The translations under genes and the position numbers were made by a program. Shown piece by piece: positions 9,346 to 17,202 of a stretch of 64,000 bases of DNA (the first letter of the stretch is position 1; the number at the start of each line of letters is the position of its first letter). This DNA is from Rhodobium gokarnense (lineage in GTDB: Bacteria > Pseudomonadota > Alphaproteobacteria > Rhizobiales > Rhodobiaceae). The stretch spans positions 186,001 through 250,000 of the forward strand of contig NZ_JAOQNS010000005.1 in assembly GCF_025961475.1 (NCBI RefSeq), read 5' to 3'. The notes beneath the pieces are model-generated. The model searched no databases, had not been told where the DNA came from, and saw only the letters and a list, made by a program, of their open reading frames with translations.

Positions 9346-10002
9346 ATGACTGATGCGGTTGACGTAAATTCCGCCGTACGGAACGTTCTCAGGGACGAGA
9401 CCTGGGGCCAGCACAAGCAACTTCACCTGCATGCGAGCTTCCGCGCCCTGTTCAAGGGCACGCTCGACCGCTCGGGCTATCGCGCTCTGATTCTTCGACT
9501 TTACGGTTTCTACGTGCCGCTCGACGCGGCGATCGCCGAAACCCTCGGCAGCTCCGGCTTCGATGCCGGAGACTATGCCTATCATCCGCGGGCGCCACTC
9601 TTTGCCCAGGACCTCGTCGATCTCGGCCTTGACGATGCCGCGCTTGCGGCCGCCCCCCGATCGCCCGAGGCGGGCACAAAAATCTCGCCGAACACCCTCG
9701 GTGGCGTGTTATACGTCGTCGAAGGGTCGACGCATGGTGGCGGTGTCATCGATCGTGCCGCGCGCGACCTCCTCGGCGACGGGCCCCCGGACGGACGACG
9801 CTACTGGGACTGGTGCCGCACGAAAGGTGCTTATCGCTGGGAGATGACGAACCGATTGCTGTTGCGGCTGAAGGAAGCGGGGACGCCGCAGCAGGATCTG
9901 ATCAAGGGGGCGCGTCAGACATTCCAGTCGATTGCGGACTGGCTGATGCCGCTCGACCGGCCCTCCCCGTCTGCCGGCCGGTCGACTGAGAGTCTTTCGT
10001 GA
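9346..10002 (+). CDS. bphO: Heme oxygenase (biliverdin-producing)
   Basis: The enzyme opens heme to biliverdin IX-alpha, iron and CO, supplying the chromophore of the bacteriophytochrome encoded next. The 218-residue product has the N-terminal motif DETWGQHKQLHLHASF, with His23 in the position of the proximal heme ligand, and the distal-helix motif GGVLYVVEGSTHGGGVI near residues 120-136. The ATG at 9346 is preceded by CGGAGGA at about eleven bases; a frame extension to 9259 has no ribosome-binding site or similarity. The gene overlaps bphP (GTGA), so the chromophore enzyme and apoprotein are translationally coupled. Confidence 0.92.
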   Translation: MTDAVDVNSAVRNVLRDETWGQHKQLHLHASFRALFKGTLDRSGYRALILRLYGFYVPLDAAIAETLGSSGFDAGDYAYHPRAPLFAQDLVDLGLDDAALAAAPRSPEAGTKISPNTLGGVLYVVEGSTHGGGVIDRAARDLLGDGPPDGRRYWDWCRTKGAYRWEMTNRLLLRLKEAGTPQQDLIKGARQTFQSIADWLMPLDRPSPSAGRSTESLS

Positions 10003-12296
10003 AGACGGGTACCATCGACCTCAACACCTGCGACCGGGAGCCGATCCACCTGATCGGCTCGGTGCAGCCGCACGGCGCGCTGATCGCCGTCGACAAGCAG
10101 ACGCTGACCGTCGACTATGCCAGCCTCAACACCGACCGGTTCCTCGGCATCGCCGCCGCCGACATCCTCGGCCGGCACCTCGCCGAGGTGATCGGCGAGG
10201 CTAATGTGGCGGAGCTGTCGCGCATGCAGCTCCTGCCGTCGACGCCGGAACTCCTGAAACCGTGGTTCCTGGCGTTCGAACCGGCCGGCGACGCGCCGCG
10301 GCGTCTGGAGTGCCTTGCCCATCGCAACGCCGGCAGCATCATCCTGGAATTCGTCAACGCCTCGGAGAGCCCGGCGGCGGTCTGGGAAGAGGAGATCCTG
10401 CGACAGCGCATCATCTCCGAGCTGATCAAGCCGAACGCGCTGAACGAGCTGGCCCAGGTCAGCGCGGAGATCATCCGCGAGGTCACCGGCTTCGACCGGG
10501 TCATGATCTACCGGTTCGCCGAAGACAAGCACGGCGAGGTGATCGCCGAATCGACGACGCGCGACGACAGCTTCCTCGGCCTGCACTATCCGGCCTCGGA
10601 CATCCCCGACCCGGCACGGCGCCATTTCACGCTCAACGTCATGCGCTCGATCCCGGACATCAACGCCGAGCCGGTGCCGATCATCAAGCGCGGCGGCGGC
10701 TTTGCCGATGCGGACGCGGCCCAGCCGCTGGACCTGACCTATGCCAAGCTGCGCGGCGTCGCCCCGGTGCATATCGAATATCTCAACAATATGGGCGTGA
10801 AGGGCAGCCTCTCGATCTCGCTGATCACCAACAAGGAGCTTTGGGGCCTGGTTGCCTGCCACAACTATTCGCCGCGCTACATCTCCTCCAGCCGGCTGCG
10901 CTTTGCAGAACTCCTCGGCGGCACGGTGTCGGCGCTCTTGCAGAGCATCGAGAACACCAACCAGCTGAGGAAGAGCATCTCGGCGGAGAAGATCGCCTAC
11001 ACCATCGAACAGGACGCGCGCGGCGGCACCTCGCTGCTCGACATCCTGGACCAGCGCGCCCACACCCTGATGGAGGTGATGACCGCGACCGGCCTCGTCT
11101 TCGTGCGTCAGGGCAAGGTGGTCGAGCACGGCCAGGTGCCGGTCCCGCCGCTCGATTACCGGGCCATGAAGGCCCGTGTCATCGACGGCATAGCGACCAC
11201 CTCGCACCTGTCCGCCCTCGTCGATATGGACGACGAGCAGCGCCAGGCGGCGGCCGGTGCGGCGCTCGTCGAACTGTCGGAGGACGGCGCCGATTTCGTC
11301 GTTTTCCTGAGGCCGAATTTCGAGCAGACGATCAATTGGGCCGGCAAGCCGGAAAAGATCGAAAAACGGCTCGAAGACGGCACGTTCCGGCTGTCGCCGC
11401 GCGGCTCGTTCGAGCTGTGGCGCGAGGAGCGGATCGGCAAGAGCCGGCCGTTCGACGCCCTCGACAGCGACGCGGTCCGGATCCTCCGGCGCGCGCTCTT
11501 TGCCGTCAACAGCCTGGAGCGGGCCCATGCGGCGCTGGAGGCCCAGCGCGTCGCCGAGGCGGCCGAGACGCGGCTGCGCCACGAACTGCTCGACGTCGCC
11601 CGCACCACCTCCATGGGAGAGCTGGCCTCCGCGATCGCCCACGAGCTCAACCAGCCGCTCGCCGCCATCGCCAACTACGTCAATGCGTGCCGCCAGGAAT
11701 TCCGCAATGCGGGGGTGGCGATCCCGGAGCGGGCGGCGGAGCTGATCGACGAGGCGGTGACGGAGTCCTCGCGCGCCGGCGACCTCGTCAGGCGCATGCG
11801 CAACTTCATCTCCGGCGGCCAGCTCAACGCCGACTATGTCGACATCAACGAATCGATCAAGCAGGGCATCGACCTCGTCATGGTGTCCCAGGAGCTGCCG
11901 CGGCTGCGGCTGATCATGCTCCTCGACAAGAGCCTGCCGAAGATTTGGGCCGATCCGGTGCAGATCGGCCAGGTGGTGCTCAATCTGGCGCGCAACAGCA
12001 TCGCCGCCATGGAGGGGCTGGAAAACCAGACGCTGACGCTCGAGACGCAACGGGTCGGCGACTATGTGGAAGTCTCCGTGAAGGATACCGGACGGGGTAT
12101 CCCCAAGGAGCTGGAAAGCAACCTGTTCGAGCCGTTCCACGCGTCGACGACCAGCGGGATGGGCATCGGCCTGTCGCTGTGCCGGTCCATTGTCGAAGCC
12201 CATGCCGGACGGATCTGGGCGAAATCCGCGCCGAACGGAGCGGAAGTGATCTTCAAATTGCCGGTAAGGGAGGGGACCGATGGCAGCACCGACTAG
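9999..12296 (+). CDS. bphP: Bacteriophytochrome histidine kinase
   Basis: This red/far-red photoreceptor kinase has the order PAS, GAF, PHY, HisKA, HATPase over 765 residues. Cys11 (NTCDREPIH) is at the biliverdin-attachment position of bacterial phytochromes. The GAF domain carries PASDIP (198-203) and the conserved histidines near 258 and 288; the PHY tongue has PRGSFE (467-472). The kinase H-box is AHELNQPLAAI with His548 as phosphoacceptor, and G-box elements follow (DTGRGIP, TSGMGIGLSL). The start is a GTG overlapping the bphO stop. A FixJ-like regulator overlaps its 3' end by 17 bases and is the obvious partner. Confidence 0.95.
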   Translation: MKTGTIDLNTCDREPIHLIGSVQPHGALIAVDKQTLTVDYASLNTDRFLGIAAADILGRHLAEVIGEANVAELSRMQLLPSTPELLKPWFLAFEPAGDAPRRLECLAHRNAGSIILEFVNASESPAAVWEEEILRQRIISELIKPNALNELAQVSAEIIREVTGFDRVMIYRFAEDKHGEVIAESTTRDDSFLGLHYPASDIPDPARRHFTLNVMRSIPDINAEPVPIIKRGGGFADADAAQPLDLTYAKLRGVAPVHIEYLNNMGVKGSLSISLITNKELWGLVACHNYSPRYISSSRLRFAELLGGTVSALLQSIENTNQLRKSISAEKIAYTIEQDARGGTSLLDILDQRAHTLMEVMTATGLVFVRQGKVVEHGQVPVPPLDYRAMKARVIDGIATTSHLSALVDMDDEQRQAAAGAALVELSEDGADFVVFLRPNFEQTINWAGKPEKIEKRLEDGTFRLSPRGSFELWREERIGKSRPFDALDSDAVRILRRALFAVNSLERAHAALEAQRVAEAAETRLRHELLDVARTTSMGELASAIAHELNQPLAAIANYVNACRQEFRNAGVAIPERAAELIDEAVTESSRAGDLVRRMRNFISGGQLNADYVDINESIKQGIDLVMVSQELPRLRLIMLLDKSLPKIWADPVQIGQVVLNLARNSIAAMEGLENQTLTLETQRVGDYVEVSVKDTGRGIPKELESNLFEPFHASTTSGMGIGLSLCRSIVEAHAGRIWAKSAPNGAEVIFKLPVREGTDGSTD

Positions 12297-12885
12297 AGAT
12301 TTCAGCATCTATGTGGTGGAAGATGATCCCTCGGTCCTGAAATCCCTGTGCGCTTTGCTCAATTCGCACGGCTACACGACGATTGCCTGCGATTCCTCGG
12401 AAAGCTTCCTGGAGGTCTACGACCCGGACGTCGTCGCCTGCCTGGTGCTCGACCTGCGCATGCCCGGCATGAGCGGGCTGGAGCTGCAGGCCCATCTCAA
12501 CTCGCTCGACGCCCATCTGCCGACCATCGTCGTCACCGGCCACGGCGACGTGCCCATCGCCGTGCAGGCGATGAAGGCGGGCGCCATCGAGTTCATCGAG
12601 AAGCCGGCCCAGGTCGAGCAGCTGCTCGATGCGGTGGCCGTCGCCGGCGAGATCCTCGCCAACCGGCCGCCGCCGTCGGTGCCGGACGACCTGGTGCGCG
12701 AGCGCATCGCCAAGCTGACGGAGCGCGAGCGCGAGGTGCTCGACCACCTCGTCCTCGGCAAGCTCAACAAGGAAATCGCCCAGGAGCTCGGCGTCAGCCA
12801 GCGCACCATCGAGATCCACCGCTCGCGCATCCGCGAGAAGATGCACGCGCGCGGCATTTCCGATCTGATCCGGATGATGCGCTGA
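12280..12885 (+). CDS. FixJ-type response regulator (REC-LuxR HTH), BphP partner
   Basis: The 201-residue protein has a receiver domain with acidic pair Glu14-Asp15, phosphoacceptor Asp58 (VLDLRMPGMSG), Thr86 (VVTGHGD) and Lys108 (FIEKP), then a LuxR/FixJ helix-turn-helix at about 143-198 (LTEREREVLDHL ... LNKEIAQELGVSQRTIEIHR). It starts 17 bases inside bphP with a GGAGGGG ribosome-binding site, so it is coupled to the photoreceptor kinase. Most studied bacteriophytochromes pair with stand-alone receivers or act through PpsR; a FixJ output implies direct light control of some promoter, possibly the palindrome-bearing one downstream. Confidence 0.93.
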   Translation: MAAPTRDFSIYVVEDDPSVLKSLCALLNSHGYTTIACDSSESFLEVYDPDVVACLVLDLRMPGMSGLELQAHLNSLDAHLPTIVVTGHGDVPIAVQAMKAGAIEFIEKPAQVEQLLDAVAVAGEILANRPPPSVPDDLVRERIAKLTEREREVLDHLVLGKLNKEIAQELGVSQRTIEIHRSRIREKMHARGISDLIRMMR

Positions 12886-13293
12886 GTCGGCCGGCGCGGC
12901 CGGCAGGCGGGGTGTAAACCGCTACCAGGCGTTTTCCAGTGCATCCACCTTCCCTCACCCGAAAAAATTGCACGATCGACACCTCTTCCGGTTGACAGAC
13001 TGCGCCTGCCAGTAAAACATATATTCTGAATATATCTTTTGAGCCGTAGAGGTTCCGGACACAGACGACGAGGTCGTTCGGTGACGTATTTTCTTTGGCC
13101 GCCTCACAGAAAAATCGCGGAAAATACATGACCTTACGGCGATTCCCATGCGTCAGGGGGTCCTTGTGTTTTTACGTAGTGGCAAAACCGAAATAGAGTG
13201 TATTCAGCATTGCGTAATAGCCTCCGGTTATCGGGCACAACTGAACCTGGGGCTTTGCTTTCGGTCGGTTGAGCCGAGCGGGAGGGTTCAACA
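12886..13293. other. Intergenic region after the FixJ-like gene with a perfect palindrome
   Basis: This 408-base stretch is less GC-rich than its surroundings. It holds TTGACA at 12992-12997 and the 17-base palindrome at 13019-13035 described separately. No PpsR box and no convincing small protein were seen. Confidence 0.6.
13019..13035. promoter_or_regulatory. 17-base perfect palindrome upstream of the small gene at 13294
   Basis: ATATATTCTGAATATAT reads the same on both strands around its central T. It lies 22 bases after a TTGACA hexamer, around the expected -10 region, and 259 bases before the next gene. Its size suits a FixJ/LuxR-type dimer, and a FixJ-like gene ends 133 bases upstream; the link is inference. 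Confidence 0.5.
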
Positions 13294-13584
13294 GTGCAAG
13301 TTCTCGAAATGAAGAAGACAAACGGTGCGGACGGCATCCATCGGAAGCCGGCAGGTGGGGATCGCGAATTGACGCTCACTCTCAACACCGAAGAGACAGC
13401 CGCGCTCGAAGGCTGGCGCCTTGCCAACAATATCGGCTCGCCGGACGAAGCGGCTCGCGAACTGCTGCGTCTCGGTCTCCTGTCGGAGATCTCCAAGGTC
13501 TATGGCCTTGTCTCGGCGATCCGTCATTCCGTCGACGACGACGAGGATGACTTCGCCTATCAGGCGCCGCACACTCCGAACTGA
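13294..13584 (+). CDS. Small protein with a possible ribbon-helix-helix-like core, unknown function
   Basis: The 96-residue product starts at a GTG preceded by GGAGGG with about eight bases spacing; an internal ATG five codons later is a less likely start. The core ELTLTLNTEETAALEGWRLA followed by SPDEAARELLRLGLLSEI resembles the strand-helix-helix order of CopG/Arc regulators, and the C-terminus is acidic (DDDEDD). No catalytic motif is visible. It stands alone between the bphP two-component genes and the metal exporter, with a hairpin just after it. Confidence 0.6.
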   Translation: MQVLEMKKTNGADGIHRKPAGGDRELTLTLNTEETAALEGWRLANNIGSPDEAARELLRLGLLSEISKVYGLVSAIRHSVDDDEDDFAYQAPHTPN

Positions 13585-13620
13585 CGTTTCCCAGGTCAGC
13601 GCCTCCGGTTCATACGGAGC

Positions 13621-13667
13621 ACGGAAATCAGCCGGGACGAGCCTCGCCCCGGCCGATTGATTTCCGT
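13621..13667 (+). terminator. Hairpin after the small gene at 13294
   Basis: ACGGAAATCA (13621-13630) pairs perfectly with TGATTTCCGT (13658-13667), and inside it GCCGGG pairs with CCCGGC. The T content is inside the stem, with no long T-run after it, so it may terminate in either direction between convergent genes. Confidence 0.55.
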
Positions 13668-13737
13668 CCTGGTTTTCGGCAGGCCGCGCGGTCCGCGGGT
13701 CTTGCGGAGAACGGTTGGCTATTGCCTTGACGGCGGG

Positions 13738-14742
13738 TCAGGCCTTCAGGCCGGCGACCGGCAGGCAGGGCGCGTCGGTGCACACGTTGACCTCGATGGT
13801 GACGTGGACGAGGTCGGTCATCTCCGACAACAGTTCCCTGTAGTGCTCCGGCGGCCGCGGATAGTGCGTCACCAGCGAGACGATTGCGCCGAAGCCCTCG
13901 GGCCCGACGCGCCACAGGTGCAGGTCGACGATCCGGTTGTCGGCGTCGGCCTCGATCAGGCCCCTCACCCTGTCGGCCTTGCCGCCGTCGACGGCGCTGT
14001 CGAGGAGAATCGCGCCGGTGTCGGTCAGAAGGCCGAAGGCCCAGCGCGAGATGACCACGGCGCCGACGATGCCCATGGCCGCATCCATCCAGTTCCAGCC
14101 CCACAGCTTGCCGCAGACCAGCGCGACGATGGCGAGGATCGAGGTCAACGCGTCGGCAAGGACGTGCAGGTAGGCGGCGCGCAGATTGTGGTCCTTGCCG
14201 TGGTCGTGGTGGTGGTCGTCGTCGTGATCATGATCGTGGTGATGGTGGTGGGCGGCGTGGCCGTGATGGTGGTGATGGCCGTCGCCGCCGTGCAGAATCC
14301 AGGCGCTGGCGAGATTGACGATGAGGCCGAGAACGGCGACCGCGATTGCCTCGTCGAAGGAAATTGCGCGCGGCTCGATCAGCCGCAGGGCGGATTCCCA
14401 GACCATCAGCAAGGCGACGATGCCGAGGACGATGGCGCTGGTATAGCCGCCGAGCACCTCGACCTTGCCGACGCCGAAGGTGAAGCGGCGGTCGGCGACG
14501 TGGCTGCGGGCGTAGCGATAGGCAAAGACGGAGATCCCCAGCGCGCCGGCATGGGTCGCCATGTGCCAGCCGTCGGCCAAGAGGGCCATGGAATTGAAGG
14601 CCCAGCCGGCGGCAATCTCCACCACCATCATGGTTGCGGTCAGAACGACCACATAGAGCGTGCGCCGTTCGTTGGCCCGGCTCGCCTCCAGGTCGATGAA
14701 GGTGTGGCCGTGGCGCCAGGTGTCGAGCTGATGAATATGCAT
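13738..14742 (-). CDS. dmeF: Cation diffusion facilitator, DmeF type (Co/Ni exporter)
   Basis: The 334-residue protein has six membrane segments and the cation diffusion facilitator fold, which exports divalent metals by proton antiport. The N-terminus MHIHQLDTWRHGHTF is the His-patterned start typical of DmeF. The metal-site motifs are ALLADGWHMATHAGA in segment 2 and LHVLADALTSILAIV in segment 5, and a long cytoplasmic loop of mostly His and Asp occupies about residues 162-192. DmeF homologs export cobalt and nickel; no DmeR repressor gene lies beside it, unlike in rhizobia. The ATG lacks a clear ribosome-binding site. Confidence 0.9.
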   Translation of the reverse strand: MHIHQLDTWRHGHTFIDLEASRANERRTLYVVVLTATMMVVEIAAGWAFNSMALLADGWHMATHAGALGISVFAYRYARSHVADRRFTFGVGKVEVLGGYTSAIVLGIVALLMVWESALRLIEPRAISFDEAIAVAVLGLIVNLASAWILHGGDGHHHHHGHAAHHHHHDHDHDDDHHHDHGKDHNLRAAYLHVLADALTSILAIVALVCGKLWGWNWMDAAMGIVGAVVISRWAFGLLTDTGAILLDSAVDGGKADRVRGLIEADADNRIVDLHLWRVGPEGFGAIVSLVTHYPRPPEHYRELLSEMTDLVHVTIEVNVCTDAPCLPVAGLKA

Positions 14743-15008
14743 CTCAATTGCATTCCCGTTGAGGGCATCTGCCTAGCATTTTCGCACCGTTGCCGGGACG
14801 GGACAAATGCGCACCGGGCGCCGGCCATTCGCAGCTCCGCTCGCCTCGCCCGCCGACGCCGTTAACCCTAAGAAACGGTTCACCTTCGGAACGGGGACCT
14901 GCGCTGGTAGTTTGCGAACTTGCGACCCGCTCGCACATCCACAGCGCGAGGATTCGGGCCGGTACACGCCGAAGGCCGGCATAGACCCCGTTTCGACATC
15001 GAGGCGCA

Positions 15009-16028
15009 ATGAGCAGTTCGGAGGCCCTGAGGACAGCCCGCATCGCCGCAGCGCCGGCCGCCGGCGCGGCGCCGCTCGACCTTGCCGCCGAGCCTGCCGC
15101 GCTTTCCGACTCCCTCTTCACCCATCCGGCCTATCGCCGGGCGCACGGCATCGCCCCCTCGCTCGTCTTCACCGAAGCAGGACGGACGGCGTTGTTCTCC
15201 GACCGATCCGGCGCGCCGACCTATCTCGGCCGGCTCGACCGCCTGACCCCCGCCGACATCGACACCCTTGCCGCGCGGGTCTTTGCCGAGACCGATGCGC
15301 CGGCCGTTGTTTTCGAAGACATCGTCCTTGAGGCGGCCGGTCCGGCCGCAACGCGCTTTCGCCAGATGCGCTACCGCTACCAGGCGAACTGGCGCCGGGC
15401 GGTGGGCCCGGGCGAGAAATACCTGCCGGCCAAGAAGGCGAGCGACGTGCGCCGCCGCCTCAGGCGCTTCCGGGAAGAGTTCGGTGATCCGGACGGCGTT
15501 CGGCTGAGCTTCGGGCGCACACGGCCCGGCGACGTCGCCGCCGTCACCCGCTACAACCGGATCAAGGTCGAGACCTCCGGCCATCGGCACCATGCCGACG
15601 CGGCGGCCGAGGCGGCGCTGGAACGGCTTGCCGGCGAGATCGGCTATAGCTGCCTCCTCCATGCCGGGAACGAACTGATCGGCGGCACGATCATCCTGGT
15701 GGCCGGCCAGGAGGCCTATTTCTCGCTGATCGGCTACGACCTTCACCATGCCAGGGTCGCGCCCGGCTTTCAGGTCTACCTGCATGCGGTCCAGGAGGTG
15801 GAAAAGCTCGGCTGCCGCAACGCCAACTTCCTGTGGGGCGACGGCGAATGGAAGGTCGGCCTCGGCGCGGCCCGCGAGCAGCTCACCACCGTCATCGTCC
15901 GGCGCGGCCCGATCGCCCTTTTCTCCCCCGCCCACTGGCGCGCGGCCGGGCCCTATCTCGTCCGGCACGTGAAGGCCCACCTCAAGCCCGTCGCGCGGCG
16001 CCTCGGCCTCTGGTCAGGACCGTCCTAA
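15009..16028 (+). CDS. GNAT/FemAB-like acyltransferase (CelD/BioF2-like)
   Basis: The 339-residue product resembles the CelD/BcsL-type GNAT superfamily: a central segment KASDVRRRLRRFREEFGD (about 140-157) and a C-terminal acyltransferase half including GNELIGGTIILVAGQEAYFS near 221-240. Related proteins transfer acyl or amino-acyl groups in polysaccharide or cell-envelope synthesis, but the substrate here is unknown. It is soluble by sequence. Its 3' end overlaps the convergent TetR gene by 15 bases, and no functional partner is adjacent. Confidence 0.75.
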   Translation: MSSSEALRTARIAAAPAAGAAPLDLAAEPAALSDSLFTHPAYRRAHGIAPSLVFTEAGRTALFSDRSGAPTYLGRLDRLTPADIDTLAARVFAETDAPAVVFEDIVLEAAGPAATRFRQMRYRYQANWRRAVGPGEKYLPAKKASDVRRRLRRFREEFGDPDGVRLSFGRTRPGDVAAVTRYNRIKVETSGHRHHADAAAEAALERLAGEIGYSCLLHAGNELIGGTIILVAGQEAYFSLIGYDLHHARVAPGFQVYLHAVQEVEKLGCRNANFLWGDGEWKVGLGAAREQLTTVIVRRGPIALFSPAHWRAAGPYLVRHVKAHLKPVARRLGLWSGPS

Positions 16029-16622
16029 GGTTCTCTCAAGGCCATCCAGTGCCCGCGCCGAGCGGGCGGCGATCTCCGCATCCGACAGCGGACCCCTTGC
16101 GCCAATGACGCAGGCGATCTGCACGTCGCCGATGAGCAGCGCCACGAAGATCTCCGCGGCCTCGTCCGGGTCCCCGCAAGCCACCTCCCCTCCATCTGAC
16201 GCCTTGCGGATAAGATCGGCGATCATCGGCACGATGGTCTGTCGGCCCGAGGCGGCGATGGTCGGCCCCAGCGTCCCGGTCTCATGCACGTCCGCGGCCG
16301 CGGCGCGGTTGAGGGCGACCGCCCGCTCCCCCGTGACCAGCTTCAGGAGCAGTGGGCCGAGGCGGGAGAGCGTTTCCATCAGCGGCGCCCCCTCCGCCAG
16401 GGCACCGTCGATCAGCTCGCGCACCCCGCTGGCGTTCTCCTCCACCATCTCGCGGAACAGCCCCTGCTTGTTGCCGTACCAGCGATAGAGCGTCTCGTTG
16501 GAGGCCGATGCGCGCCGCGCGATCTCCAGCATGGAGGCCGCCTTGTAGCCCTTTTCGACAAGCAGCGCGTAGGCCGCCTCGCGGATGGCCTTCTTCTTTT
16601 CGTCGCGGCGCGTTTCCTTCAT
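16014..16622 (-). CDS. TetR-family repressor divergent from a molybdenum hydroxylase
   Basis: The 202-residue protein has the TetR helix-turn-helix at about residues 8-55 (AIREAAYALLVEKGY ... ASNETLYRWYGNKQGLFREMV) and a larger ligand-binding part. It is divergent from the iorAB-like pair, with 100 bases between starts that contain two matching inverted repeats, so repression of that pair and of itself is the simple reading. The ligand is unknown. Its 3' end overlaps the convergent gene by 15 bases. Confidence 0.88.
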   Translation of the reverse strand: MKETRRDEKKKAIREAAYALLVEKGYKAASMLEIARRASASNETLYRWYGNKQGLFREMVEENASGVRELIDGALAEGAPLMETLSRLGPLLLKLVTGERAVALNRAAAADVHETGTLGPTIAASGRQTIVPMIADLIRKASDGGEVACGDPDEAAEIFVALLIGDVQIACVIGARGPLSDAEIAARSARALDGLERTLGRS

Positions 16623-16654
16623 GGCCCCTCACCTGCCGATTCCCGATTGACAGC

Positions 16655-16676
16655 AACCGTACACAAGATTACGTTT
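16655..16676. promoter_or_regulatory. Candidate TetR operator 1 of the iorAB-like promoter
   Basis: AACCGTA (16655-16661), eight bases, then TACGTTT (16670-16676) form an inverted repeat with one mismatch. A second copy with the same spacing starts 28 bases downstream. Confidence 0.6.
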
Positions 16677-16682
16677 TCTACA

Positions 16683-16704
16683 AATCGTACATATTGATAC
16701 GGTT
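16683..16704. promoter_or_regulatory. Candidate TetR operator 2 of the iorAB-like promoter
   Basis: AATCGTA (16683-16689), eight bases, then TACGGTT (16698-16704) repeat the pattern of operator 1. The site ends 18 bases before the chosen ATG of the small subunit, so binding would block transcription. Confidence 0.6.
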
Positions 16705-16722
16705 TTGTTCGAAGGCAAAGCC

Positions 16723-17202
16723 ATGGCCCTCATTCGCTTCACGCTCAACGGCAGCCCCGTCGAGGCCGACGTCGCCGATCCGGACATGCCGCTCCTCTTC
16801 CTGCTGCGCGAGACCTTCGGCCTCACCGGCGCCAAGGTCGGCTGCCTGGAAGGCGTGTGCGGCGCCTGCACCGTGCATCTGGACGGCGCCGCGCTGCGGT
16901 CCTGCAGCTTGCCGGCGGCCGCTGTGGACGGCTCGGCAGTCGTTACCATCGAGGGATTGTCGGAAGCGGGAGACCACCCGGTGCAGCGGGCGTGGATCGA
17001 AGGCCGGGTGCCGCAATGCGGCTACTGCCAGTCCGGCCAGATCATGCAGGCCGCCGCCTTCCTCTCAGAGACGCCCTCCCCGTCGGCGGGCGACATCGCG
17101 TCGGCCATGGCCGGCAACCTCTGCCGCTGCGGCACCACCCCGCGCATCCTGAAGGCGGTCGCAAGGGCGGCCGGGATCGCCGCACGGGAGGCGGGCTCGT
17201 GA
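16723..17202 (+). CDS. Molybdenum hydroxylase small [2Fe-2S] subunit (IorA-like)
   Basis: The 159-residue protein is the electron-transfer subunit of a xanthine-dehydrogenase-family enzyme. Plant-type [2Fe-2S] ligands are Cys41, Cys46, Cys49 and Cys61; the second cluster uses Cys99, Cys102, Cys134 and Cys136 (CGYC and CRCG). It is closest in plan to isoquinoline 1-oxidoreductase alpha subunit, which has no FAD subunit and pairs with a Tat-exported large subunit. The ATG at 16723 follows GAAGG at eight bases; an in-frame TTG at 16705 is less likely. The stop overlaps the GTG of the large subunit. Confidence 0.9.
   Translation: MALIRFTLNGSPVEADVADPDMPLLFLLRETFGLTGAKVGCLEGVCGACTVHLDGAALRSCSLPAAAVDGSAVVTIEGLSEAGDHPVQRAWIEGRVPQCGYCQSGQIMQAAAFLSETPSPSAGDIASAMAGNLCRCGTTPRILKAVARAAGIAAREAGS

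Noticed and set aside
9915-12308. A 797-codon open frame on the minus strand opposite bphP
   Set aside because: The plus-strand bacteriophytochrome is unambiguous, and the antisense product is a string of Asp, Arg, Gly and Val without a fold.
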